Positions 17,414-26,388 of a stretch of DNA of 64,000 nucleotides are shown in pieces (the stretch's first letter is position 1; every line of letters begins with the position of its first letter). The position numbers and the translations under genes are program-made. Below the pieces are notes generated by a model. It was not told the DNA's origin. It ran no database searches and worked only from the letters and a program-made list of their open reading frames with translations. Source of the DNA: Scleromatobacter sp964418745 (GTDB taxonomy: Bacteria > Pseudomonadota > Gammaproteobacteria > Burkholderiales > Burkholderiaceae_C); the NCBI GenBank assembly GCA_964418745.1, contig CAYQMX010000005.1, positions 211,784-275,783 of the forward strand, given 5' to 3'.

Positions 17414-18631
17414 ATGGACGCCAACAATGCTCCAGCCCGCAATCCGACGCCTGCCAACGCGACCACGCCGAATCAGGACGCGACCCAAGGCCCGGTTCGT
17501 GGTGGCACGGTCGAGCCTGCCAACCGCGCCACGGTCGCCAAGGAACAGTTCCAGACGCCCATCGAGCCGGCCACGCCGCGTTACGAGCTGCGCGATCCGT
17601 TCGCGGAAGTCACGTACCGAAGCAAGAGCTTCCCGGAGATCGTCGCCAAGGCCAATCAGTTGGGCAGCAGCCGCTTCGTCGAGGTCGACGAACAGGGCCA
17701 GCGCACGGTTGTCCAGAAGTCCAACGGGCGCTGGGAAAGAGCCCCTGCCCCGATTCAGCCGAACCAGGTCGCGCCCACGCCATCGGAACGCTCGGCGTCC
17801 GCGCGTGATGACCGGGGAGGCGAGGAGAGCCCCGCCATGCCCCGACGATCTCCCGGCCCGACACGCACGGCCGCGGCTGCAGAGCCCGTGCCATCTCCCG
17901 CCCTCGCCGCACTGCCGGCGCTCGATGCCAAGGCAGAGCGCGCGGCGCTGGTCGATCGCCTCGAGGCAGCTCTGGCCGAGCGCTACGTGATCAAGCGCGC
18001 GCCGATCACCGTCGGCGACGTCAAGATCGGTCGCACCGAATACCGCTACCGCGGCGACACCACGCGCATCGCCTTCACCGAATCGACCTTCCGCCTCGCT
18101 ACCGACACCAACAACCCGTCGGTGGCCCGCTCCATGGTTGACGTCGCCCAGGCGCGCAACTGGAAAGCGCTGCGCGTCGCCGGCAACGAGGAGTTCAAGC
18201 GCTTGGTCTGGCTGGAAGCCAACACCCGCGGCGTCAAGACGCTCGGCTACGAGCCCACGCCAACCGACCTCGAGCTCCTCAAGCGCGAGCGCGAGGCCCG
18301 CCTGGTCAACCGGATCGAACCCGAGCGCACGATCGCCAGCGATACAGCGGGGCCAGCAACGGCGCCCAAGGCAAAGGCCTCCGAACGAGGTGCCGGCGGC
18401 CGCAAGACCGTCCTGGCCGCCATCGAGGCCGTGCTCGTCGCCAAGGGCGTGCCGGAGCGCCAGCGCGAGGCGGTGATGGTCGCCGCCGCGGAGAAGCTCG
18501 AACAACGCATTCGAGCCGGCCAGGCGCCCCGGGTCAAGATCTACGATCCGGCCGCCCCCTCACAGCGGCCTGTCGTGACCCCCACGTTGGACAAGCAGCG
18601 CACCCGGGATCGGGCCGCCCCGACACGGTGA
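17414..18631 (+). CDS. LPD7-domain protein
   Basis: This encodes 405 aa. ATG 17414 follows a GGAGGAC ribosome binding site. An N-terminal disordered region with a small domain (YRSKSFPEIVAKANQLG) precedes a core at about residues 175-285, including RIAFTESTFRLATDTNNP, MVDVAQARNWKALRVAG and VWLEANTRGVKTLGYEP. This core matches LPD7, a polyvalent-protein domain found in relaxase-associated proteins. It is probably loaded with or next to the relaxosome, or translocated; that is inferred from the family and from its place after virD4. Confidence 0.75.
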   Translation: MDANNAPARNPTPANATTPNQDATQGPVRGGTVEPANRATVAKEQFQTPIEPATPRYELRDPFAEVTYRSKSFPEIVAKANQLGSSRFVEVDEQGQRTVVQKSNGRWERAPAPIQPNQVAPTPSERSASARDDRGGEESPAMPRRSPGPTRTAAAAEPVPSPALAALPALDAKAERAALVDRLEAALAERYVIKRAPITVGDVKIGRTEYRYRGDTTRIAFTESTFRLATDTNNPSVARSMVDVAQARNWKALRVAGNEEFKRLVWLEANTRGVKTLGYEPTPTDLELLKREREARLVNRIEPERTIASDTAGPATAPKAKASERGAGGRKTVLAAIEAVLVAKGVPERQREAVMVAAAEKLEQRIRAGQAPRVKIYDPAAPSQRPVVTPTLDKQRTRDRAAPTR

Positions 18632-18638
18632 GCCGACC

Positions 18639-19901
18639 GTGCTGTCCGCCCCACTCGGTCAAGCCACGCCTGGGATTCGCTCGGCCAACCAGGCCTACCT
18701 GATCGGTCGGCAGGGCTACGCGACGAGTTCGCCGGGATTTGCGGACGCCGTCGCCCACGCTCATGCCGAACGTCTGCGCCCGCGCTGTCTTTGCCAGCCG
18801 AAGGGCGTGGAGATGTACATCGCCCGGCTCTCCGGCCCGAACGACGGCTTCATCGTCAAGCGCATGCCAGAGTCGGGCCACCTGCACGCACCCGACTGCC
18901 CGTCCTACGAGCCACCGGCCAACCTGTCGGGCCTGGGCCAGGTGCTGGGGTCTGCCATCGTCGAAGACCCAGCCACCGGCCAGACAACCCTGAAACTGGA
19001 CTTCCCGCTGACCAGGCGGCGAGGACACTCGACGCAACCACCCGCCGGTGAAGAGAACGACAGCGTGAAGTCGGACGGTACCCGGCTGTCGTTGCGGGGC
19101 TTGCTGCACTACCTCTGGGATCAGGCGGAACTCACGCGCTGGCACCCGGGGTTCGCAGGGCGGCGATCCTGGTCAACGGTACGGCGGCACCTCCTGCTCG
19201 CCGCAGACAACAAGGTCACTCGCGGTAGTCCACTGCGCACTCGCCTCTACATTCCGGAGGCGTTCTCGGCCGAGCAACGGGAGGCCCTCAACGCGCGACG
19301 ACTGGCGCACTGGTCGCGCGTGCTGCCACGGCCCGGCCAGCCACCCCAGCGCCTGATCTTGATCGGCGAGGTCAAGGAGATCGTGCCTGCGCGTTTTGGT
19401 CACAAAGCAATCGTCAAACACCTCCCCGACCAGGCGTTCATGTTGGACGAACCGTTGTACCGACGCCTCGAACGGCGCTTTGAGGAGGAACTGAGTCTGT
19501 GGGGCGCCACCGACCGCCTGCACATGATCGCCATCGCCACCTTCGTGTTGAGCCCGACAGGCATTCCGACAATCGACGAACTGTCCCTGATGCCGGTCAC
19601 ACCCGAGTGGCTGGCAGTTCAGGACGCCTTCGACCAGCAACTGACGCTGCGACTGACGAGCGAACATCGCGCTTTCATCAAACCATTGCGCTACAACCTG
19701 TCATCGGACCGGTGCCTGCCCGCCGCCGTGTTGCTCGACACTCATGACGCGCCGACGGCGTTGACCATCGCGCGCACGGCGAGGCCGCTTGAGAACGACG
19801 CGAGTTTGCAAACGCACAACGAATCCGGCGATCCGTCGGCCTGGTGGTGGCATGCCACCGACGAGCCGATGCCCAGCCTTCCATCCCCCCGAAAGCGATA
19901 G
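18639..19901 (+). CDS. DUF1173 family protein
   Basis: This encodes 420 aa. The N-terminal part shows the DUF1173 pattern: RPRCLCQPKGVEMYIARL, then FIVKRMPESGHLHAPDCP, suggesting a Cys/His metal site (CxC and HxxxC). The family is common next to conjugation genes and its function is unknown. The start is GTG 18639, seven bases after the previous stop. It ends 33 bases from the convergent relaxase gene; no strong terminator hairpin is seen between. Confidence 0.75.
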   Translation: MLSAPLGQATPGIRSANQAYLIGRQGYATSSPGFADAVAHAHAERLRPRCLCQPKGVEMYIARLSGPNDGFIVKRMPESGHLHAPDCPSYEPPANLSGLGQVLGSAIVEDPATGQTTLKLDFPLTRRRGHSTQPPAGEENDSVKSDGTRLSLRGLLHYLWDQAELTRWHPGFAGRRSWSTVRRHLLLAADNKVTRGSPLRTRLYIPEAFSAEQREALNARRLAHWSRVLPRPGQPPQRLILIGEVKEIVPARFGHKAIVKHLPDQAFMLDEPLYRRLERRFEEELSLWGATDRLHMIAIATFVLSPTGIPTIDELSLMPVTPEWLAVQDAFDQQLTLRLTSEHRAFIKPLRYNLSSDRCLPAAVLLDTHDAPTALTIARTARPLENDASLQTHNESGDPSAWWWHATDEPMPSLPSPRKR

Positions 19902-19934
19902 ACAGCCGTCGGGCGCCGCAAACGGTGGGAGCAC

Positions 19935-20936
19935 TCAGCGCTCGATTGTCGGATCTTTATCCATGGTCGGCGCACTTGCCGTCGGCCCGGATCTGTCCGG
20001 GGTTGAAGGACGGATGGGTCCGTTGAAGCTCCGCTGCGGCCCCAGTTCCTTCATGTACGGCGACTCATCCAGAAAGCGCCGAATGCCTTGCGCCAAGGCC
20101 TTGTCCTGGCCGTCGGCCGATTGCTCGAGTGCTAGGGCAATTTGAGACCACGACGTCATGGCCTCATCGCGGCTAAGCTGGTAAGCCTGACCAGACTTAC
20201 CCGTCGCGCCGGCTTGGCGCAATCTCCCATCCTCGCGCGCCTTCATTCGCCACAGCGGGTCATAGCGCTGGGTAGCCCCGCGGGTGGCTTGCCGAGACGC
20301 CTCTGCATCGATTCCCCAACCGCGCAGTTTCTGCGCGAACGTCTCGCGCCAGCGATGCAGGTCGGCCTTGCGTGGATTCAAGCGGGTGCCGTCGATCGCT
20401 TCGGCGCGCACGCTCAGGTGAACATGGGGATTGGCTTGATGTTCATGCAGCACCATCACCCAGCGATGCTCTCGCAGTTCCTCCGCGGCGAACTCGCGCG
20501 CTGCCACCTTCAACAGCTGCGCGTCGGTTCCCTTGGGCATCGACAGCATGATGTTGAACGCCTCTCGCCGGTAGCCGACCTCATCGATGAGCGAGCCGCC
20601 CAGTCGCCATTGCTCCGCCAGATCACCCAATGCCTCCGTCCCTTGATGCGTTCGCTCAAGGTCATCCTCGATATCCAGGCGTCCGTTCTTGCTGATGTAG
20701 CGAAAGTGCGCGGCGATCGCTCCCATACCCCGCCCGCCGCCGGTGACCTTCACCATCACCTGCGGCGCCCGACGAGCCACAGTAGCTACGATGCGACGGC
20801 GAATGGCCGCCGCGCGCTGCTGCGAGTTCCCATGGAGCCGGGGCAAGGGTGCCGCCTTCACGATGCGATTGCCTGGATAGAACAGGCGCTCGCCCCATTG
20901 CACCAGAACGCCATCGAGGGCTGGCACGTTCGTCAC
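19935..20936 (-). CDS. Relaxase (MOBP-type mobilisation nuclease)
   Basis: This encodes 333 aa. The conserved N-terminal segment VKVTGGGRGMGAIAAHFRYI contains Tyr80, a possible nucleophile. The metal-binding motif is H164-x-H166 ... H171-x-H173 in HEHQANPHVHLSVRAE, the 3-His motif of relaxases. The C-terminal 110 residues lack a recognisable helicase or primase domain. It nicks oriT and pilots the single strand. Its start overlaps the end of the accessory gene by four bases. It faces the transfer operon. Confidence 0.85.
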   Translation of the reverse strand: MTNVPALDGVLVQWGERLFYPGNRIVKAAPLPRLHGNSQQRAAAIRRRIVATVARRAPQVMVKVTGGGRGMGAIAAHFRYISKNGRLDIEDDLERTHQGTEALGDLAEQWRLGGSLIDEVGYRREAFNIMLSMPKGTDAQLLKVAAREFAAEELREHRWVMVLHEHQANPHVHLSVRAEAIDGTRLNPRKADLHRWRETFAQKLRGWGIDAEASRQATRGATQRYDPLWRMKAREDGRLRQAGATGKSGQAYQLSRDEAMTSWSQIALALEQSADGQDKALAQGIRRFLDESPYMKELGPQRSFNGPIRPSTPDRSGPTASAPTMDKDPTIER

Positions 20937-21547
20937 CGGGCCTCCCTCCGACCTTCATGTCGAGTCTGCAGACCGGAGGCCCCGTAGCCCGCCGAGACTT
21001 CTGCGATGGCACGCGAGGCAAGTTCCAGGTGTCGCCGCACTTGTTGGCTCAACGAATCCAGCGCCATCTGGTCTGGCAACGCCACAACCTGCCCGCTCGC
21101 TGTGATCGACCGACGAACCGCAAGCAGCTCGACACACAAGCTGGCCAACTCACTGCTTGAAGCTTTCAGTGCACCCAACACGGCGCGTCGATCGGGAGCT
21201 GTCGCCGAAGGCGGCAACCCCTCGACCAGCGCCGCAACGACCGCCCCTTGTGACAAGTCAGCCGCACGAGCCCGGGCGGCGATCTTGGTAGCTGCCGCTG
21301 CGGGGAGTCGAAGCGTCACCTTGACCGCGTCAGACGGTGCGCGGTCAGGTCGCAAGAGGGCCGCCCCGCAACCGTCGTCAACCGAAGGCTCGATTGCGCA
21401 CAAGATCGCCTGTCGGGCCGCCGCCGCCAACGTCATGTGTCGAGCAGCAGCGAGTGCACGTAGGCGGCTTTCAGTTCCGCGCAAATCGATTGTGAGCCGA
21501 TGGCGTTGCTTGCCCGTTTCGACTTGCGCCTTTCCGATGGTCTTCAT
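20933..21547 (-). CDS. Relaxosome accessory protein (MobC/TraJ-like, ribbon-helix-helix)
   Basis: This encodes 204 aa from ATG 21547. An N-terminal strand and helices (RLTIDLRGTESRLRALAAA), and a second similar segment (VKVTLRLPAAAATKIAARA), look like two ribbon-helix-helix units. A C-terminal helix (DQMALDSLSQQVRRHLELA) resembles MobC proteins. It probably binds the inverted repeats upstream and recruits the relaxase, which is encoded in the same operon with overlapping ends. Confidence 0.65.
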   Translation of the reverse strand: MKTIGKAQVETGKQRHRLTIDLRGTESRLRALAAARHMTLAAAARQAILCAIEPSVDDGCGAALLRPDRAPSDAVKVTLRLPAAAATKIAARARAADLSQGAVVAALVEGLPPSATAPDRRAVLGALKASSSELASLCVELLAVRRSITASGQVVALPDQMALDSLSQQVRRHLELASRAIAEVSAGYGASGLQTRHEGRREAR

Positions 21548-21700
21548 ACTGCACCTACTTCGCCTTCCGCAGCGACCCGAAGCCAATCTTGCAGGTAGCC
21601 GAGCGAAATGACACCGATGAATTGGAAGCCAAATTCATCGCGACCGCGTCGCGATGTCGTGCTGCGGGACGACCGCACACCGCTCGGCAATCGAAGCCGA
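21548..21700. other. Candidate oriT region
   Basis: Three inverted repeats lie in a row directly upstream of the accessory and relaxase genes. First, CGATGAATT (21615-21623) with AATTCATCG (21632-21640). Second, ATCGCGAC (21637-21644) with GTCGCGAT (21648-21655), loop CGC. Third, GTCGT (21656-21660) with ACGAC (21669-21673). Possible MOBP-like nic motifs are AATCTTGC at 21585-21592 on the plus strand, or TACCTGC on the minus strand overlapping the same stretch. Position and structure fit oriT; the nick site is not determined. Confidence 0.55.
21615..21640. promoter_or_regulatory. 26-bp pseudo-palindrome, copy 2 (oriT/mob promoter)
   Basis: The site has perfect 9-bp arms CGATGAATT/AATTCATCG around an 8-bp centre, 67 bases upstream of the relaxosome accessory gene. 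The arms match those of the other five copies; the centre differs. Confidence 0.6.
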
Positions 21701-21919
21701 ATCAACGCCCCACAGCAACAGGCAAACGGAGCGACTGCGGGCGGGTCATCTGCGGCCCCACCGCGGCCCTGGGGATCACGTGTCAACAACGAGCGTTAGC
21801 CTCTACCTTGGTTGCATAGTCTCGACCGCGCGCGCCGCCAGTCGCGGCCCCCTCGGCATCCGCTGGCCTGGGGTTCGGTCCAAAACCTCGGCTAAGGCGC
21901 ATGAAGCGGGGCCGCGCGA

Positions 21920-22320
21920 ACGATCGCGGCCGTCACCGACACCATGCGGCAGGTGCAAACCTCGTCCGTGCAGATATCCGAGATCACAGGCGTCATCGAC
22001 GGCATCGCCTTCCAGACCAACATCCTGGCCTTGAACGCCGCCGTGGAGGCCGCACGCGCGGGCGTGCACGGTCGAGGCTTCGCCGTGGTCGCCAGCGAAG
22101 CGCGGGCTCTGGCACACCGCTCGGCCAGCTCTGCCAAGGAAATCAAGTCGCTGATCACCGACAGCGTGGAACGCGTCGCTGCCGGCAGCCGGGTCGTCAG
22201 CAAGGCGGATGACCAGATGTCGACCCTCGTGGAGAAGGCTGACCGCATGAAAGGCCTGATGGCGGAGATTCTCACGAGCACCCAGGAGCAGAGCGCGGGC
22301 GTCCGTCAGGTCGGCGGCTC
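21920..22320 (+). pseudogene. Methyl-accepting chemotaxis protein fragment
   Basis: About 130 codons match the highly conserved signalling hairpin of chemoreceptors: ISEITGVIDGIAFQTNILAL, NAAVEAARAG, GRGFAVVASEARALAHRSA and KEIKSLITDSVERV. Sensor, transmembrane and HAMP regions are missing on the 5' side, and the 3' half of the signalling domain is lost after TQEQSAGVRQVG. It is a remnant, probably marking a recombination junction between the mobilisation region and the cargo genes. Confidence 0.75.
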
Positions 22321-22387
22321 CCCCTCCCGGAACGGTCAGTCCTCGAGACTGCTCCCGTGATCCCGCGATTGCTGAGGGCCAGCCTGG

Positions 22388-25300
22388 CTACGCCGCCTCC
22401 CTGTCATCAACGCCCAGGATGAAAATGAACGCGGCCATCTCCTCCAGCTGCCGCCGAACTGCCCCGGCTCGGGATGCCCGAGGCGTCAGCACATGCATGG
22501 CCAGGCCTGCGAAGCAAGCCGAGCGCTCAGTCAAATCCGAGTCCAGCATTTTGGCGGCATCACCTTCCCACGGCCACTCGGCAGACATCCAAGCCAAGCT
22601 GCTGTCCGGAACCGCTTGGATCTCTCTGGCAGCGATGAGCTGCGCATACATGCTTTCCAGCGCCTCGGGCAGGAAGCATCGCAGCCACAGACGGTAGCCC
22701 TCTGGAAAGTCGCACGCGCCCAAATTCTCCCGAGCTCGCATTGCGGCTGCATAGGGGGTCAGACCTTGGTGGGTCATGTACCAACATAGAAGCGTCGTGA
22801 ACCATGGAGCCAACAGATCGGGGACAGCTCGACCGCTGGCTACCACCATGCGCGATCCTCCCAGCAGGAATCCAGCCGCAGTTCCGAGCGCATTGCCTGA
22901 TGTGTCGTCCCGCGTTTCGCCAGCGTGGCAGACCGGAAGCAAGGCGCAGGCGGGAGCACGACGTTCTTCAACAATCTGGCGAAAATCGAGCGAGCTTCCG
23001 CCAAAGGAGAGTGCACTCGCAAGATGCGCCTCCCGCCCGCCGTGACAGCACGCGACCATTGCCGAAGTCTCTGAGCTCAGTTCGTCCGCGTTGCGAAATG
23101 GACGCAGGACGCCTTTCGTCTCGCGCACCATCATCTCCAGAAGATTCGCTTCAAGAGCCGCCATGGGAAGAGGCGCATCGCTATGCCACGCGCAGTCATG
23201 TCCGATCTGCCAGGACGCTGCTGAGGGCCTCTCATCGCCTGCCATGGTCGCAAGCCGCAAGTACGGCAGGCCTGGCCAGCTCACGACCTGCAGTCTATCC
23301 AGCCTTGGCGGGCGCAAACCCAGAGGAAGCTGGTGGAAGATGCCCTGGCTCGCAATGTTCAGCGGCGTCGACCACGTCTGACTTGCTGTCGGATCATCGC
23401 CCAGTCGCCGCATCGCATCTTCGAGCGGCGTCCAGAAGAAGCGCTCCACGAGATCCGCAAGCTCTTGCAGTGAACGCTGCTCTGTCGGAGCGTTGGTCGT
23501 TATGGCCACCGGGATGAGGCGCATGCGATTGCTTGGGTCATGATGAGGCTGGAAGCGCTCGAGCCGCTCCATCACGTTGATCAGGCCGTCGAACTCGATG
23601 AATACTGGCGGCGCCGAAGGCCTGCTCAGGATGCCAACAGGCGTTGGCTTGTCTTCGTCCCAGAGCGTGAACAAGCACAGGAGTCTGGAGTCGCCTGGCC
23701 TAAGCGTGTTCATTTCGCGATGAACCTGGCTCAAGCTCGGAATCTCACCGGCGCTCCTGAAGCGGGCGTCTGATGCCATCAGTGTCTGGCGTGCGCGACC
23801 AAGTTCGGCCCGGGCCAACCTCGACTTTTCCGACGCCTCGTCCAATGCCTTGAAGAGCGCACTCGCTTGCTTGCCGTACGCGCCGCGCGCCCCGAACCGC
23901 TTGCCCGCCTTTCCCACCTGCTTGGCCACCGGCAGCTGCATCAATGCTCCGTACGCCGCATCCGTCTCGATGACGTCTCGCTTGCTCGCCCTGTACTGCA
24001 CCCACGCTGGGGCGTTGGTTTCGGAGCTTTGAAGCCAACTCGCAATGCCGGCGCTGTGCAGCGCGACAGGAAGCACCATCACGATCGCATCTGTCTCGTC
24101 GCTGGGAAATTGGCGTTGCGACAACAGGCGCCAGACGATCGAGACAATCTTCGTTTGCAGCGCAAGAAGTCGGTCCACGTCCCTCGCATCGCGTGCAACC
24201 TCATGGTCGACGAGAAGCCTTCGCAGCAAGGGCGCGTGGAAGGATTCGAGATCGCCATTCCGGTCGAGCCGGCGTGCGATCATCGTCGCCATCTGGCTCC
24301 ACCCGGTCCGGTCATCAGAGGCCGCATCTGAATCAATCAGGTTGGTGCAGGTCGCCCATATGGAGTCGGTCTGGCGACTGATATTGGACAGGCTTCCGCA
24401 CTGCAGCAGCATTTGGCCCGCAGCGCGCAACTGGCTGTCGCCTTCGTCGCCACGTCCGACCCGACGCAAAGATTCGCTCATCCCGAGCGAGCAGCGGATG
24501 ACGCCGAACGGAGACGTCAAGGCTCTTGCATTCAACGAGGCCTGGTACATATTGCTGGCCGACTCAAAGAACGACAGTGCTTCTGCAGGTCGATTGGCCG
24601 CCAATAGCGCTTCCGCATGGTCCTCGCGCAAGGACGCGTCGATATCGCCGTTCCAGTGGCGCCCTACGCTTGCGCCACGCTCAGCTCGAATTTCCAGGGC
24701 TCGCGTTGTCAGCGACACTTGATCATTGGCGCATCCCAGCCCGCGATAGATCGACGCTGCCATCAGCAAGCCGCCCATGAGGCGTTCAGCGAACTCCGCC
24801 GGGTTCGCCTCGCAGGCCTTCTCGAGCATACCCAGACCTATTACGACGAGCTCCTTGGCTGCTTTCAATTCGCCGTCTGTGAGTTCTTCGAAGGCGTCCT
24901 GCAGAAAGTCCTCGGCGACTCCGACTCGGCCGGCCGCGCGAAACTCTTCGGTGTCGATATCCGCGAGGAGCTCCCGCGGCAGCAGTGCGGCTAGCTCGGG
25001 CGATGGCTCCGCCTTGACACGCGGCATCACTACCCATCCCGAAAGACCGCGCAGAGCGATGTGATCAGGACCCACATCCGGCGGCCCCTCCGGTTGTTCT
25101 TCGATGGGTTTGAGCTTCGCGCGTTCCGCCAAGACTGGGTCAACTCGGAAGCCGAAGTCGTTCAGAAGGATGGACGCAGCCGACTCAGCATCGAGAAAGA
25201 CTGACTGCAGTAGTTCGACTGGGGAGACCTCACCGGGCGCTGAGATCCTGACCGCGCGAGGCAGGCATTCGATGAATTCGTCGGTTTGATTCCATCTGGG

Positions 25301-26254
25301 ACGCCGAAGACCCGGATCAAGGATCAGTCGCTGCGCAGCGACAGCGACGACTTGGTGTTGAAGCGCGTTGGCTTCGATTCCGAGTTCTTGAAGATGTTCG
25401 TGCACGCTTGGCTCGCGAAGCATCGCCAAAAGCACAAGGAGCAGATCGACTGCAATGCCAGCGACATCGGCCATGTCGCGAGCTCGCAAGAGCACTGCTT
25501 CGACCTCGATCCGTACCTGCTCATCGACTCTTACGAGCGGATGGGCCTGCACTTGCCGCTGCTGGGCGAGAAGCGACCATTCGTCGAGTACCAGAAATGA
25601 TCTTTCATAGGCACCGAGTGCGAAGGAGGCTCGTCCCAGCAGCTCGAGGCTCTCGACCAACTCAAGAGAAAGAGCTGGCGCTGATTCATGGAGCGATCGA
25701 TAGGCTTCGACCGCCTCGGACGCCTCGTTGCAAGCGCTTTGCGTGTTGCCTAGCTTCAATTGCAGCGAGGCAATAAGACGTCGAATTTCCGCTTGGCTCA
25801 GCCGCGCGTCGAAGTCCGGCTGTTGCAGGAGGCGCCTGACCGACAGGGCGTCCTCGGCCGCCTGCAATGCATCTGGGGTCCTGCCCATCAGTTCGAGCAC
25901 CTGCGCGCGCAACATGAGTGCCAAGACAAGTGCGGCGCACCCACCGGGCTCGCTGGTCGGACACGCAAGATCGACAATCGCAAACGGACGGGCAAGTTCG
26001 GCGGCTTCGTCGAAGGCGAGAAGCGCTTCATCGTTGCGCCCGATTCGATTGCGTGCCTGGCCCAGATAGAACAAGGTCTGAAGCAGATCGTTTAGACAAT
26101 CTGTGTCGCTGTGTTCATGAATGCGGCGAAATAGCTCCAGAGCCCTCTCGAGATGGGCAACCGCGTTGTGGAGGTCATCCGAGTCGATCGCTTGAATCGC
26201 GAGACGCAATGACTCCGTCGCGGATTGGCTCGGATCAGAAGTGTGGTCACTCAT
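22388..26254 (-). CDS. TPR-CHAT caspase-like protease
   Basis: This encodes 1288 aa. Helical TPR-type repeats fill the N-terminal half (LRLAIQAIDSDDLHNAVAHL, CLNDLLQTLFYLGQARNRIG and similar). The C-terminal CHAT peptidase domain (about 930-1230) keeps both catalytic positions: His1071 in VACCHGG and Cys1109 in LLPVCHAGE. A GTAAGFLLGGSRMVVASG loop follows, typical of CHAT. The ATG at 26254 was chosen over the upstream open frame because the alpha-helical repeat begins there. It is the last gene of a three-gene leftward operon after a VirD4-like ATPase and an unknown protein. CHAT proteases act as activated effectors in known immune systems; a partner acting as sensor or regulator is inferred here. 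Confidence 0.85.
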   Translation of the reverse strand: MSDHTSDPSQSATESLRLAIQAIDSDDLHNAVAHLERALELFRRIHEHSDTDCLNDLLQTLFYLGQARNRIGRNDEALLAFDEAAELARPFAIVDLACPTSEPGGCAALVLALMLRAQVLELMGRTPDALQAAEDALSVRRLLQQPDFDARLSQAEIRRLIASLQLKLGNTQSACNEASEAVEAYRSLHESAPALSLELVESLELLGRASFALGAYERSFLVLDEWSLLAQQRQVQAHPLVRVDEQVRIEVEAVLLRARDMADVAGIAVDLLLVLLAMLREPSVHEHLQELGIEANALQHQVVAVAAQRLILDPGLRRPRWNQTDEFIECLPRAVRISAPGEVSPVELLQSVFLDAESAASILLNDFGFRVDPVLAERAKLKPIEEQPEGPPDVGPDHIALRGLSGWVVMPRVKAEPSPELAALLPRELLADIDTEEFRAAGRVGVAEDFLQDAFEELTDGELKAAKELVVIGLGMLEKACEANPAEFAERLMGGLLMAASIYRGLGCANDQVSLTTRALEIRAERGASVGRHWNGDIDASLREDHAEALLAANRPAEALSFFESASNMYQASLNARALTSPFGVIRCSLGMSESLRRVGRGDEGDSQLRAAGQMLLQCGSLSNISRQTDSIWATCTNLIDSDAASDDRTGWSQMATMIARRLDRNGDLESFHAPLLRRLLVDHEVARDARDVDRLLALQTKIVSIVWRLLSQRQFPSDETDAIVMVLPVALHSAGIASWLQSSETNAPAWVQYRASKRDVIETDAAYGALMQLPVAKQVGKAGKRFGARGAYGKQASALFKALDEASEKSRLARAELGRARQTLMASDARFRSAGEIPSLSQVHREMNTLRPGDSRLLCLFTLWDEDKPTPVGILSRPSAPPVFIEFDGLINVMERLERFQPHHDPSNRMRLIPVAITTNAPTEQRSLQELADLVERFFWTPLEDAMRRLGDDPTASQTWSTPLNIASQGIFHQLPLGLRPPRLDRLQVVSWPGLPYLRLATMAGDERPSAASWQIGHDCAWHSDAPLPMAALEANLLEMMVRETKGVLRPFRNADELSSETSAMVACCHGGREAHLASALSFGGSSLDFRQIVEERRAPACALLPVCHAGETRDDTSGNALGTAAGFLLGGSRMVVASGRAVPDLLAPWFTTLLCWYMTHQGLTPYAAAMRARENLGACDFPEGYRLWLRCFLPEALESMYAQLIAAREIQAVPDSSLAWMSAEWPWEGDAAKMLDSDLTERSACFAGLAMHVLTPRASRAGAVRRQLEEMAAFIFILGVDDREAA

Positions 26255-26388
26255 GTCGGTTCCGATGCAGCGCTGGCGCGCAGTCCTCTCCCTTCGGGCA
26301 GCGGATGTGGCATGGCTTGTCAAGCCGTGATGCGGCGAACGCCGCCCGAATTGGCCGCCCAGTCAGGGTCACCGATCTGGCTCGCCAA

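Noticed and set aside
22419..26095. Plus-strand frames inside the CHAT gene
   Set aside because: The minus-strand protein has an intact 1288-codon frame with repeat and catalytic motifs; the plus frames are compositional shadows.
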